From contig DATFXF010000015.1 in assembly GCA_035258565.1 (NCBI GenBank), positions 1 through 34,286 on the forward strand: a DNA stretch of 34,286 nt. The letters are read 5' to 3'. Of this stretch, positions 7,906-16,245 are shown piece by piece; the first letter of the stretch is position 1; every line of letters begins with the position of its first letter. The notes beneath the pieces were generated by a model. The model made no database searches. It saw only the letters and a program-made list of their open reading frames with translations, and was not told where the DNA came from. The stretch is from DATFXF01 sp035258565 (GTDB lineage Bacteria > Acidobacteriota > Terriglobia > Acidiferrales > UBA7541). Made by a program: the position numbers and the translations under genes.

Positions 7906-10900
7906 ATGAGTGAACCAATGTCCGCTCCTGCTTCTCCGGCCGCCCTGGAATGGGCGCACCCCATCGTTCGGGAATGGTTTGTCAGCCGATTTGACACTGC
8001 CACCGAACCGCAGGAGCGGGGTTGGCCTCCCATCCTCGAGGGCAGGGCCACGCTGATTTCGGCCCCCACCGGCTCGGGGAAGACGCTAGCTGCCTTTCTG
8101 GCCGCAATCGATCGCTTGGTGCGCAAGGCGCTCGGGGGCCAGCTGGCCGACCGCACCGAGGTCCTCTACCTCTCGCCCCTCAAGGCCCTAGGGAACGATG
8201 TCCAGAAAAACCTGGAGACTCCGCTGGGCGAAATTATGCAACTCGCCGGCCAGCGTGGTTTGCTTATGCCAGAGATTCGCACCGCGGTGCGCACCGGCGA
8301 CACGCTGATCTTTGAGCGGCGCGCCATGCTCGAGCGTCCGCCTCATATCCTGGTGACCACGCCGGAGTCCCTCTACATCCTGCTGACCGCCGAAAAGAGC
8401 CGGGCCATTCTGCGCGAGGTCGAGACGGTTATCGTGGACGAGATCCACGCCGTCGCCGACGACAAGCGCGGCACGCATCTCGCCCTTTCGCTCGAGCGGC
8501 TAGAGGCTCTGACCAAACGGCCTCCCATCCGCATCGGGCTTTCCGCCACACAAAGACCCATCGAGTTGGTGGGCCAGTTTCTGACGGGGAGCAACCGGCC
8601 AGCCCCGGTGATCGTGCACGTCGGCGAGCGGCGGCAGTTTGACCTTGCCGTGGAAGTCCCCGCCAGCGAGCTGGGGCCGGTCGCGTCGAACGAGATGTGG
8701 GACGAAATCTACCAGCGCATTGCTGAGCTTGTTGAGCAGCACCGCTCGACGTTGGTCTTTGTCAACACCCGGCGGCTGGCCGAGCGCGTGGCGCACCACT
8801 TGGTGGAGCGGCTCGGCCAGGGCGCCGTGGCGGCGCACCATGGGAGCCTTTCCCGCAGGTTTAGGCTCGAGGCGGAAACAAAGCTGAAGGCCGGTGAGCT
8901 CAGAGCGCTGGTGGCGACGGCGTCGCTCGAGCTGGGGATTGACATTGGCAGCGTGGACCTAGTCTGCCAGATCGGCTCGCCACGGTCGATCGCCGTCGCG
9001 TTGCAGCGCGTCGGGCGGGCTGGCCATTGGCGCGGGGCGATTCCCAAGGGCCGGCTCTTCGCCACAACGCGGGACGAACTGCTCGAATGCGCCGCGCTGG
9101 TGCGCGCCATTCGCCACGGTGAGCTCGATCGCCTTGCCGTCCCCGAGGCCCCGCTCGACATTCTGGCGCAACAAATCGTGGCTGCCTGCGCGGCGGAGGA
9201 GTGGAAGGAAGACGAACTGTTCGCCTTGGCGCGTCGCGCGTATCCCTATCGCGAATTGTCGCGAGCCGACTTCGACTCCGTCATTGAGATGCTCTCGGGG
9301 GGCCTGGCCGCGCGCCGCGGCCGCTACGGAGCGTACCTGCACCGGGATCGCGTGAACGGCCGCCTGCGCGCGAGACGCGGCAGCCGGCTGGTGGCCATCA
9401 CCAGCGGTGGTGCGATTCCCGACAACACGCTCTACACCGTAATCGCAGAGCCGGAAGGCCTGGCGGTAGGCACCGTGGATGAGGATTTCGCCGTGGAAAG
9501 CTTGCGCGGCGACATTTTCCTGCTGGGAAACACCTCCTGGCGCATCCGCCGGGTGCAATCCGGCAACGTGCTGGTGGAGGACGCTCAGGGGGCCGCTCCC
9601 AACATTCCGTTCTGGCGGGGCGAGGCGCCGGCGCGCACCGCCGAACTCTCCAAGTCGGTTGCCGAACTCCGCGAAAAGATCGGCGTTATGGTCTCTCGCC
9701 TCCCGGTGGACTTTGACCGGCATCGCTCTCCCGAAGCCGTCACGACCGCTCGCTGGCTCGAAGAAGAATGCGGCCTCGATGAGGCAGGCGCAGAGCAGGC
9801 GATCGAATATATCGTCCGAGGCCGCGCAGTGTTAGGCGCCATTCCCACCGAGAAGAGGGTGATTGCGGAGCGCTTCTTTGATGAAAGCGGCGGCATGCAG
9901 CTCGTGATTCATGCGCCGTTCGGCGGCCGCATCAACAAGGCCTGGGGACTCGCATTGCGCAAGCGCTTTTGCCGCTCATTCAACTTTGAATTGCAGGCCG
10001 CGGCCACCGACGAGGGTCTCAATATTTCTCTCGGGGAGCAGCACAGCTTTCCTTTGGCGGACGTTTTCCAGTTTCTCCACCCTGCTTCCGTCCAGCGGGT
10101 TCTCGAGCAGGCCGCCCTGGCCTCTCCGCTTTTTAGCGCGCGCTGGCGGTGGGTCGCGGGCCGGGCCCTGGCCCTGGTGCGCTTCCAAAACGGGAAGAAG
10201 GTGCCACCCCCCCTCCAACGCATGCGCGCCGACGACCTCCTCGCTGCGGTGTTTCCGGAAGCGCTGGCCTGCCGGGAAAACGTGCCCGGCGAGATTGAGC
10301 TTCCGGAGCATCCGCTCGTGCGGGAAGTGATGAAGGAGACGCTCACCGAGGCCATGGACGTGGAAGGTCTCAAGCGCGTGCTTGGAGAGATCGCCGAGGG
10401 GCGCATCGAGTGTCTCGCCGTGGACACGCCGGTTCCCTCCGAGTTTTCTCACCAGATCTTGAATGCCAACCCGTACGCGTACTTGGACGACGCCCCCTTG
10501 GAGGAGCGACGCGCGCGCGCCGTGGAGATGCGCCGCGTTTTGCCCGAGGCCGTTCTTTCGGAGGTGGGTCGGCTGGATCCGGCGGCCATCGCCGAAGTGT
10601 GTGCGGAAGCCTGGCCGGACGTTCGCGATGCTGACGAACTGCATGATGCGCTCCAAACCCTGATCGCCCTGCCGGAACTCGAAGCTCCTCCTCCGCTCGA
10701 AGGGGGGCCGAGAGCTGGCGGTCTGGAAGCGGCTTTGCGCGATTCCATTTCCGCGTGGGGCGGTTTCTTTAGCGCGCTGGTGGCCGATCGCCGCGCTGAG
10801 CGCGCCCGCGTCAACCAGGTTGGCTACTGGGTGGCGGCAGAGAAAGCCAAGATCTTTGCTCGGATCTTCCCGGGGGCGCGCTTCGACGCGCCGCTCCCGG

Positions 10901-12240
10901 AAGTCGAAGTTTCCACTCCCTCGCGCGAGGAGGCCCTGCTGGCTTTGGTGACAGGATGGGCCATGCACTGGGGCCCCTTCACACCGGGAATGCTCTCGAA
11001 TTTATTGGGAGTTCCGGCGCCAGAAATGGAAAGTGTTCTGCTGCGGCTGGAGGCCGGTGGGGCGGTGCTGCGCGGTCGATTTCGGGAGTTTGCCTCGGGA
11101 GAAACCGAATGGTGTGACCGGCGGTTGCTGGCGCGGATTCATCGGCTCACACTGGGAAAGCTGCGCCGGCAAATCGAACCGGTGACGGCAGCGCAGTTCC
11201 TTGGCTGGCTCGTCCGCTGGCAGCACCTTGCTCCCGGAACGCAGCTTGCCGGAGAGCGCGGCACGCTCGAGGTGCTGCGGCAGCTTCAGGGTTTTGAAGC
11301 GCCCGCAAACGCGTGGGAGCAGCGCATCCTTCGGCCACGCGTCGCCCACTATGATCCGCAGGTCTTGGACCAGCTTTGTCTCGGCGGAGCGATAGGATGG
11401 GGGCGACTTTCACCACACCCGGCCACGCTCGAGGATTCTGGGGGACTCGGCCGCCGCGTGACCCCTAGCAGTGTGGCACCCATCGCGTTCTTCGTGCGCG
11501 AGGATGCCGAGTGGATGCTTCCGCAGCGCGGCAAGACCCTAGACGAAGAAGCGCGGGGGCTCGGCAACAGCGCGCGCGAGGTCCTCGGATTCCTCCGCCA
11601 ACGCGGCGCTTCGTTTTTCGCCGACATTGTGCGTGGCACGGGGAGATTGAAAGCGGAGGTGGAAACAGCGTTGTGGGAGCTGGTGGCCGCGGGTCTAGTC
11701 ACCGCGGACGGCTTCGATAACCTGCGCGCTTTGATTGATCCGAAACGGAGGGCGGGGCAGGGTCGCGGCCGCAGCGCGCGTCCCCGGCACAGCGCCGGCC
11801 GCTGGTGCTTGCTCTACCCCGCCGAAGTTGCCGATCGCGCGCGCGCCTTGGAGGCCGCGTGCCAGATGCTGCTCCGCCGCTATGGCGTGGTCTTTCGCGA
11901 GCTCCTCGCGCGGGAAACCATCGTGCCGCGCTGGCGCGAGCTGCTGATCACCTTCCGGCGGCTGGAGGACCGCGGCGAAGTGCGCGGGGGGAGGTTCGTC
12001 AGCGGCTTTTTGGGGGAGCAGTTCGCGTTGCCGGTGGCCGTGGAGTCTTTGCGGGCCGGGCGCGAAATGCGGACTGCGGGCGAAACGGTTGGCGTGGCCG
12101 CAGCTGACCCGCTGAACCTGGTGGGGGTGGTCGTGCCGGGCGAGCGCATCGCGGCCAATTCCGGCCGGCTCGTCACCTTCCGCGACGGAGTAGCCCTCCC
12201 CACCGAGGAAAAAGAGCAGGCGGTGGCAGTGGCGCGCTGA
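7906..12240 (+). CDS. lhr: Lhr superfamily-2 helicase (full-length, with C-terminal domain)
   Basis: 1444 residues, close to the length of full bacterial Lhr, not the ~800-residue short form found in ligase-associated cassettes. Helicase motifs: Walker A APTGSGKT (53-60), DEIH (178-181), SAT (213-215), motif VI QRVGRAGH (367-374). These are followed by the winged-helix and beta-barrel regions of the Lhr core (to ~850) and a long C-terminal part with repeated winged-helix-like stretches (~890-1420). Lhr is a 3'-5' translocase linked to repair of DNA damage and interstrand crosslinks; a uracil-glycosylase activity has been reported for the C-terminal part of the E. coli protein. It lies between the MerR-TPR gene and a second ATP-dependent ligase, all on the plus strand. 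The motifs are intact. Confidence 0.93.
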   Translation: MSEPMSAPASPAALEWAHPIVREWFVSRFDTATEPQERGWPPILEGRATLISAPTGSGKTLAAFLAAIDRLVRKALGGQLADRTEVLYLSPLKALGNDVQKNLETPLGEIMQLAGQRGLLMPEIRTAVRTGDTLIFERRAMLERPPHILVTTPESLYILLTAEKSRAILREVETVIVDEIHAVADDKRGTHLALSLERLEALTKRPPIRIGLSATQRPIELVGQFLTGSNRPAPVIVHVGERRQFDLAVEVPASELGPVASNEMWDEIYQRIAELVEQHRSTLVFVNTRRLAERVAHHLVERLGQGAVAAHHGSLSRRFRLEAETKLKAGELRALVATASLELGIDIGSVDLVCQIGSPRSIAVALQRVGRAGHWRGAIPKGRLFATTRDELLECAALVRAIRHGELDRLAVPEAPLDILAQQIVAACAAEEWKEDELFALARRAYPYRELSRADFDSVIEMLSGGLAARRGRYGAYLHRDRVNGRLRARRGSRLVAITSGGAIPDNTLYTVIAEPEGLAVGTVDEDFAVESLRGDIFLLGNTSWRIRRVQSGNVLVEDAQGAAPNIPFWRGEAPARTAELSKSVAELREKIGVMVSRLPVDFDRHRSPEAVTTARWLEEECGLDEAGAEQAIEYIVRGRAVLGAIPTEKRVIAERFFDESGGMQLVIHAPFGGRINKAWGLALRKRFCRSFNFELQAAATDEGLNISLGEQHSFPLADVFQFLHPASVQRVLEQAALASPLFSARWRWVAGRALALVRFQNGKKVPPPLQRMRADDLLAAVFPEALACRENVPGEIELPEHPLVREVMKETLTEAMDVEGLKRVLGEIAEGRIECLAVDTPVPSEFSHQILNANPYAYLDDAPLEERRARAVEMRRVLPEAVLSEVGRLDPAAIAEVCAEAWPDVRDADELHDALQTLIALPELEAPPPLEGGPRAGGLEAALRDSISAWGGFFSALVADRRAERARVNQVGYWVAAEKAKIFARIFPGARFDAPLPEVEVSTPSREEALLALVTGWAMHWGPFTPGMLSNLLGVPAPEMESVLLRLEAGGAVLRGRFREFASGETEWCDRRLLARIHRLTLGKLRRQIEPVTAAQFLGWLVRWQHLAPGTQLAGERGTLEVLRQLQGFEAPANAWEQRILRPRVAHYDPQVLDQLCLGGAIGWGRLSPHPATLEDSGGLGRRVTPSSVAPIAFFVREDAEWMLPQRGKTLDEEARGLGNSAREVLGFLRQRGASFFADIVRGTGRLKAEVETALWELVAAGLVTADGFDNLRALIDPKRRAGQGRGRSARPRHSAGRWCLLYPAEVADRARALEAACQMLLRRYGVVFRELLARETIVPRWRELLITFRRLEDRGEVRGGRFVSGFLGEQFALPVAVESLRAGREMRTAGETVGVAAADPLNLVGVVVPGERIAANSGRLVTFRDGVALPTEEKEQAVAVAR

Positions 12241-12344
12241 GGTTGTGTAGCCGGTGTTGCCTTCTTCAGGAAATCTCTGAGAAAAACCTGCTGGCACCCA
12301 TCATAGTCATCCCCACGAGTCTCCCCTTGTCATAATAGGCCATC

Positions 12345-13979
12345 ATGCGCCGGTTTGCTGAAACCTCGGAGGCCGTTGCCGCGACGACCAGGAAAAATGA
12401 AAAGGTGCGGCTCGTGAGCGAATACTTGCGCTCTTTGCCCGTAGACGATGCCGCTCGCGCCGCCATTTTCTTCACCGGCCGGGCCTTCCCTCGGCACGAG
12501 GAGAGAGTTCTGGCGGTGGGCAGCGCGCTCCTCTGGCAGGCCCTGGGCCGGGTGGTGGGGCTCAGCTCTCGGAGCATGGAGGCGGTCTACCGCAAGTATG
12601 GTGACTTGGGTGCCATGGGTGAGGAGTTGCTAGGGGACCGAGCCGGTGATCAGGACATTTCGCTTGCCGAAGTTGCGGCGGCTTTTGAGGAGTTGGCCCG
12701 AGATTCCCGCCCCGCACCTAAGCTCGCCGTGCTGGAGGGTTTGCTTGGGCGTGTGTCTCCCCCGGTAGCGAAATACATCATCAAGATTGTTACGGGCGAT
12801 TTACGTATTGGGCTGAAAGAGAGCTTGGTCGAAGAGGCCATCGCACAAGCCTTTGCCAGGCCGCCCGAGGAGGTACGGCGAGCCCATATGTTGACCGGAG
12901 ACATGGGCACCACGCTACGCCTGGCCGCGGCGGGCAAACTGGCCTCCGCGCGCCTGCGCCTGTTTCATCCCCTTGGCTTTATGCTCGCCAGTCCGGCGGA
13001 GACTCCGGCCGAGGTGAGGGAAGATTTTTCGGCTGGCGTGCTCGTCGAAGACAAATACGATGGCATCCGTGCTCAGGCTCATAAGAGTGGCCAGACGGTG
13101 AAGCTGTTCTCGCGCACGCTCGATGAAATCGTTGAGTTTCCTGAGCTCTTGGCGCCCCTTGCCGCTCTTCCGGGGGAATTCATTCTGGACGGAGAGATTG
13201 TCGCTTGGCGCGGCGACCACCCTCTGCCTTTTACTGAATTGCAGAAGCGGCTGGGAAGAAAACAGCCCGATCTTTGGTTGCTCGAGAAAATTCCCGTGAG
13301 CTACGTCGCTTTTGACATTCTTTACCGGCAGGCAGAGCTGATGCTTGATCGGCCGCTCGACGAGAGACGCGTGGCCCTCGAGGAACTCTTGGCAGATGCG
13401 CAAGGGCCACTGGTTCGTCTGGCTCGGGCCCAGAGTTGCTTCTCCGCGGAGGAGATCCAAACTGCTTTTTCTCGTGCGCTCGAGCGCGGGCAGGAAGGGA
13501 TCATGGCCAAGGCTCCCCAATCGCCCTACGCGCCGGGCCGCCGCGGCCGCTTCTGGCTGAAATTGAAGCAGCCGCTGGCCACACTCGACGTTGTGGTCGT
13601 GGCGGTGGAGTACGGCCACGGGAAGCGGCGCGGCCTGCTCTCTGATTACACCTTCGCCGTGCGCGATGCCGACCGGCTGGTGACGATTGGCAAGGCCTAT
13701 TCCGGCCTGAAGGACGAAGAGATTCGGCGGCTCACCGATTACTTCATCCAGCACACGATCGAGGACCAGGGGTTCCGACGGCGTGTGGAGCCGAGCGTAG
13801 TACTCGAGGTCGCCTTCAACAACATCCAGCGCTCCGGTCGCCACCAGAGCGGTTATGCGTTGCGCTTTCCGCGCATTGTGCGTGTGCGCCCGGATAAGCC
13901 TGTGGAAGAGATCGACACGGTCGAACGGGTAAGGGAGTTGTACGAGCAGCAAGGCAACACACCGGTTCCCGAAAAATAG
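12345..13979 (+). CDS. Archaeal-type ATP-dependent DNA ligase
   Basis: 544 residues with the three-domain plan of archaeal/eukaryotic replicative-type ligases: an all-helical DNA-binding domain (residues ~1-200, including KYIIKIVTGDLRIGLKE), an adenylation domain with nucleotidyl lysine K237 in EDKYDGIR, the DGEIVAW motif, VAFDILY, the EGIMAKAP motif and the WLKLK motif V, and then an OB-fold domain (~420-544, with EVAFNNIQRSGRHQSGYALRFP cut by this entry into conserved pieces: EVAFNNIQ and SGYALRFPR). It is distinct from LigD, so the island encodes two ATP-dependent ligases. It follows lhr by 104 bp on the same strand, recalling the known genomic linkage of Lhr-type helicases with such ligases. 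It is convergent with udgB, with 30 bp between the stops. Confidence 0.93.
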   Translation: MRRFAETSEAVAATTRKNEKVRLVSEYLRSLPVDDAARAAIFFTGRAFPRHEERVLAVGSALLWQALGRVVGLSSRSMEAVYRKYGDLGAMGEELLGDRAGDQDISLAEVAAAFEELARDSRPAPKLAVLEGLLGRVSPPVAKYIIKIVTGDLRIGLKESLVEEAIAQAFARPPEEVRRAHMLTGDMGTTLRLAAAGKLASARLRLFHPLGFMLASPAETPAEVREDFSAGVLVEDKYDGIRAQAHKSGQTVKLFSRTLDEIVEFPELLAPLAALPGEFILDGEIVAWRGDHPLPFTELQKRLGRKQPDLWLLEKIPVSYVAFDILYRQAELMLDRPLDERRVALEELLADAQGPLVRLARAQSCFSAEEIQTAFSRALERGQEGIMAKAPQSPYAPGRRGRFWLKLKQPLATLDVVVVAVEYGHGKRRGLLSDYTFAVRDADRLVTIGKAYSGLKDEEIRRLTDYFIQHTIEDQGFRRRVEPSVVLEVAFNNIQRSGRHQSGYALRFPRIVRVRPDKPVEEIDTVERVRELYEQQGNTPVPEK

Positions 13980-14009
13980 AGTTCCTTCCGCTCGGTGGCA
14001 AGACCACGG

Positions 14010-14750
14010 TTATGCGCCCGCGCAGGTTCGACCAGAACGGAAGTGGTGGGGTTTCTCAGGCTGGGCTGCGAGGAAGCGAAGAATGGCCTCGAGTACACGC
14101 GAGAACTGGGCCGGAGTGAGGCGGCCAGTCTGCGTGTTCTGCTGGCTCGGGTGGTAAGAGGCGAACAGCCGCGTTCCCCCGGGCAATGGAAAGCTGGCAC
14201 CATGCGAGAAGGGATAGGGAGCGCGGCTCCGGATCAGGCCGCAGTCCTTGAGTAGCCGCAAGTAGCCATCGAAGGCGATGCGACCCAGCGCCAGCACGGC
14301 CCGAGGCCTGAGCAGCCCGAGCTCCTTCTCGAGGTACGGCCGGCAGTTGGCGATCTCACCGGGCAGAGGCTTGTTGCCAGGCGGGGCACAGCGGAGTGTG
14401 GCGGTAATGTAGGCATTGCGCAAGGCCAAGCCGTCTTCGCGGCGCGTGGAGGTGGGTTGGCTCGCTAGGCCGCATGCGTAGAGGCCACGGTAGAGGAATT
14501 CGCCGGAGCGGTCGCCGGTAAACATACGACCCGTCCGGTTGGCACCATGCGCGGCGGGCGCGAGCCCAATGATCACGAGCTCCGCTTGTGGATCACCAAA
14601 CCCGGGCACCGGTCGGCCCCAGTAGCTCCAGTCCCGGAAGGCGCGCCGCTTCTTGCGGGCGACGCTTTCGCGGTAACGCACCAACCGCGGGCACTTCCGG
14701 CAGGAGACAATCTCCTGGTTGAGCACCGCGAGTTCCTGGGCCGTCGTCAT
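14010..14750 (-). CDS. udgB: Family-5 uracil-DNA glycosylase (UdgB type)
   Basis: 246 residues. Four cysteines suit a 4Fe-4S cluster: C17 and C20 (CRKC), C121 (RCAPP) and C136. Catalytic-pocket motif GLAPAAHG (62-69) is the family-5 version, lacking the acidic residue of family 1, and the second motif is SYHPSQQNT (from ~198). The enzyme removes uracil, and in this family also some other deaminated bases, from DNA to start base-excision repair. The ATG overlaps the stop of the DUF488 gene (ATGA, 14747-14750), so the two are translationally coupled with DUF488 upstream. The C-terminal ~20 residues after residue 225 are polar and not conserved-looking. Confidence 0.92.
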   Translation of the reverse strand: MTTAQELAVLNQEIVSCRKCPRLVRYRESVARKKRRAFRDWSYWGRPVPGFGDPQAELVIIGLAPAAHGANRTGRMFTGDRSGEFLYRGLYACGLASQPTSTRREDGLALRNAYITATLRCAPPGNKPLPGEIANCRPYLEKELGLLRPRAVLALGRIAFDGYLRLLKDCGLIRSRAPYPFSHGASFPLPGGTRLFASYHPSQQNTQTGRLTPAQFSRVLEAILRFLAAQPEKPHHFRSGRTCAGA

Positions 14751-15103
14751 GCCTGGCGCGTGGAGTTTAGGAAAAGCATCAGAGCGACGGCCTGATTATG
14801 CTGGTCATCTTTCGCTGAGTAGAGCAGCGTGACGGTTCGGTTTTCTTTTTCCCGGTCCAGGATCTGGCGGAGGAGATCCTTTTTATGGCGCAGCTCCTGG
14901 TGATACTTCTTTTTGAACGCCGTCCACTTCTGGGGGTCGTGTGCGAACCACTTGCGGAGCGTATCGGAAGGCGCGACATCCCTCAACCACAAGTCGATTC
15001 CGGCGGCCACTTTGGAGAGCCCTCGGGGCCAGACGCGGTCCACGAGAATCCGGAATCCGTCCCCTTCCCTTGCCGGTTCGTAGATGCGCTTTACCTTGAT
15101 CAA
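14747..15103 (-). CDS. DUF488 (YeaO-like) family protein
   Basis: 118 residues. Typical DUF488 blocks: IYEPAREGDGFRILVDRVWPRG near the N-terminus (read here as EGDGFRILVDRVWPRG), LWLRDVAPSDTLRKWF, a Phe-Lys-rich FKKKYHQEL helix, and the closing VTLLYSAKDDQHNQAVAL. The family is small, cytoplasmic and of unproven function. The start is TTG with only a weak purine stretch ahead; no better in-frame start exists. It is the first gene of a two-gene unit with udgB (overlapping ATGA). Co-translation with a glycosylase suggests, but does not prove, a stress or repair link. Confidence 0.85.
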   Translation of the reverse strand: MIKVKRIYEPAREGDGFRILVDRVWPRGLSKVAAGIDLWLRDVAPSDTLRKWFAHDPQKWTAFKKKYHQELRHKKDLLRQILDREKENRTVTLLYSAKDDQHNQAVALMLFLNSTRQA

Positions 15104-15257
15104 ATCTTACTGCCCAGTGCCGGCGGCCAAAGGGTCGCCGCTCGTGTTGCTGTTTTTCACCGCAACATCGAGTATGCCACTTTTTCTATCAACCGGCGGG
15201 CTTGGGCCCGACCGAGGGACGGCCGAAAGGTCCTAAACGGGGGGCGCTCTCTGGTTC

Positions 15258-15323
15258 AAAAATTAAAACCGCCTCCGCGCCGGGGATGGAGTGGTAAGAA
15301 GAATCGTTCGGCAGCGGAGGCGG
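15258..15323 (-). terminator. Intrinsic terminator, minus strand
   Basis: Perfect 10-bp GC-rich stem, CCGCCTCCGC with GCGGAGGCGG, with a long 35-nt loop, followed on the minus strand by TTTTAATTTTT. Stem plus immediate U-rich tail is the strongest terminator signature in the window; the loop is unusually long. Confidence 0.6.
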
Positions 15324-15341
15324 CCTGATGTGGTCTCGGTG
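15258..15341 (-). ncRNA. Predicted free-standing small RNA (~84 nt)
   Basis: On the minus strand an extended -10 promoter (TTGACA at 15378-15373, 18-bp spacer, TGC-TACTAC with the hexamer at 15354-15349) predicts a start near 15341. About 18 nt later comes a perfect 10-bp stem (CCGCCTCCGC 15323-15314 with GCGGAGGCGG 15278-15269) followed at once by TTTTAATTTTT (15268-15258). The 35-nt loop is pyrimidine-rich and could expose a seed. There is no start codon with a ribosome site inside. It could instead be a leader attenuator of DUF488-udgB. Acidobacteria have described orphan RNAs (for example the Acido-1 motif), but I cannot test identity. Confidence 0.5.
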
Positions 15342-15348
15342 ATGCCTA

Positions 15349-15378
15349 GTAGTAGCACTACCCCAATGTGATTGTCAA
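15349..15378 (-). promoter_or_regulatory. Extended -10 promoter of the predicted small RNA
   Basis: The minus strand carries a perfect -35 TTGACA (15378-15373), an 18-bp spacer and TACTAC (15354-15349) preceded by TG at the extended -10 position. The palindrome GTAGT-AGC-ACTAC (15349-15361) sits exactly on the -10, where a bound repressor would block polymerase. The divergent neighbour is a TetR regulator, whose own upstream region repeats the half site (AGTAGTAG just before its start). Confidence 0.5.
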
Positions 15379-15503
15379 GGGATTTTTTTTCGTCCCGGCC
15401 GCGAGGCTCCCGCCACCGTGAAGAGAGCCTACAAGGGAGGGCTTTTTTAACAAGGGGCCTTTTCTTCTTGCACAATTAAGGACAAAGTAGTAGTTGTATC
15501 ACG

Positions 15504-16175
15504 ATGGCGCGTGCCCAGCAGAACCGCGAATCCGCGGTGGCGCCGGCAGGCGGTTCTTCCCGCGACCGTATCCTTCAGGCGGCCAAATCCCTGTTTGCCA
15601 GCAAGGGTTACGACTACACGAGCACCGTCGCCATCGCCCGCCTGGCCGGCACGAGCGAATCCCAGTTGATCAAGCACTTCGGGAGCAAGGAAGGACTCCT
15701 CGAAACCATCTTCGAGCAGTCCTGGCAGAGGATCAACTGGGGCGTCCGCCAGAGCATCCGCGCGCTGGACTCCCCCGTGGACAAATTTCAGGCCCTGGTG
15801 GATCTAACGCTCACCGCGCTAACCAAGAACTCCGAACTCAATGTGCTGCTGCTCCTCGAGGGCCGGCGCATCCTCAAAAGCGGCCAGATGATTCTGCTCG
15901 ACCAAGGTTTTCTCGAGTATGTGCGCATGGTCGACGGCATCCTCCGCGAGATGCAGGCGGCCGGTCAGCTTCGTGCGGATGTGCGCGTCGAAACAGTCCG
16001 CTCGGCTCTCATGGGTGCGATCGAGGGGCTGCTGCGCGACAAACTCCTCTCCGAGCGCGTGGACTATCCGGCCCCGCACACCGTTAAACAGATCCGCGAA
16101 ATATTCACTCTGCTGATGACGGCGTTCTTGTCCACTGCGGCGGGAGCGGGCCAGCGAACGGAGCCTTCTTCCTAA
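15504..16175 (+). CDS. TetR/AcrR family transcriptional regulator
   Basis: 223 residues. The N-terminal helix-turn-helix is clear (SRDRILQAAKSLFASKGYDY, then the recognition part AIARLAGTSESQLIKHFGSKEGLLE, with STVAIARLAG as helix 2). The C-terminal ~150 residues form the variable all-helical ligand domain, so the inducer cannot be predicted. The serine-glutamine ES-Q-LIKHFGSKEGL variant is normal. Upstream, AAGGA is ~20 nt from the ATG, so the ribosome site is weak. It is divergent from the predicted small RNA and DUF488-udgB, and convergent with the truncated-haemoglobin gene (70 bp between stops). Autoregulation through the palindrome at 15349-15361 is possible. Confidence 0.9.
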   Translation: MARAQQNRESAVAPAGGSSRDRILQAAKSLFASKGYDYTSTVAIARLAGTSESQLIKHFGSKEGLLETIFEQSWQRINWGVRQSIRALDSPVDKFQALVDLTLTALTKNSELNVLLLLEGRRILKSGQMILLDQGFLEYVRMVDGILREMQAAGQLRADVRVETVRSALMGAIEGLLRDKLLSERVDYPAPHTVKQIREIFTLLMTAFLSTAAGAGQRTEPSS

Positions 16176-16183
16176 GCCCTCGC

Positions 16184-16205
16184 GACGCTCTTCGGGGCCA
16201 GCGTC
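16184..16205. terminator. Hairpin between convergent tetR and haemoglobin genes
   Basis: GACGCT (16184-16189) pairs with AGCGTC (16200-16205) around 10 nt, in the 70-bp gap between two convergent stops. There is no T-tract on either side, so it is at best a weak bidirectional terminator. Confidence 0.25.
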
Positions 16206-16245
16206 ATTCTCCCGGTCAGGGCGCTTCAGATTCTGCCCGCGAAGA

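Larger units (their letters stand above)
15104..15503. other. Intergenic region between DUF488 and tetR
   Basis: 400 bp without a protein gene. It holds, on the minus strand, a promoter (15349-15378) and an intrinsic terminator (15258-15323) that together define a predicted small RNA; a short palindrome over the promoter; and a run of eight T at 15383-15390. About 155 bp separate the terminator from DUF488, in which I find no clear second promoter. Confidence 0.6.
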
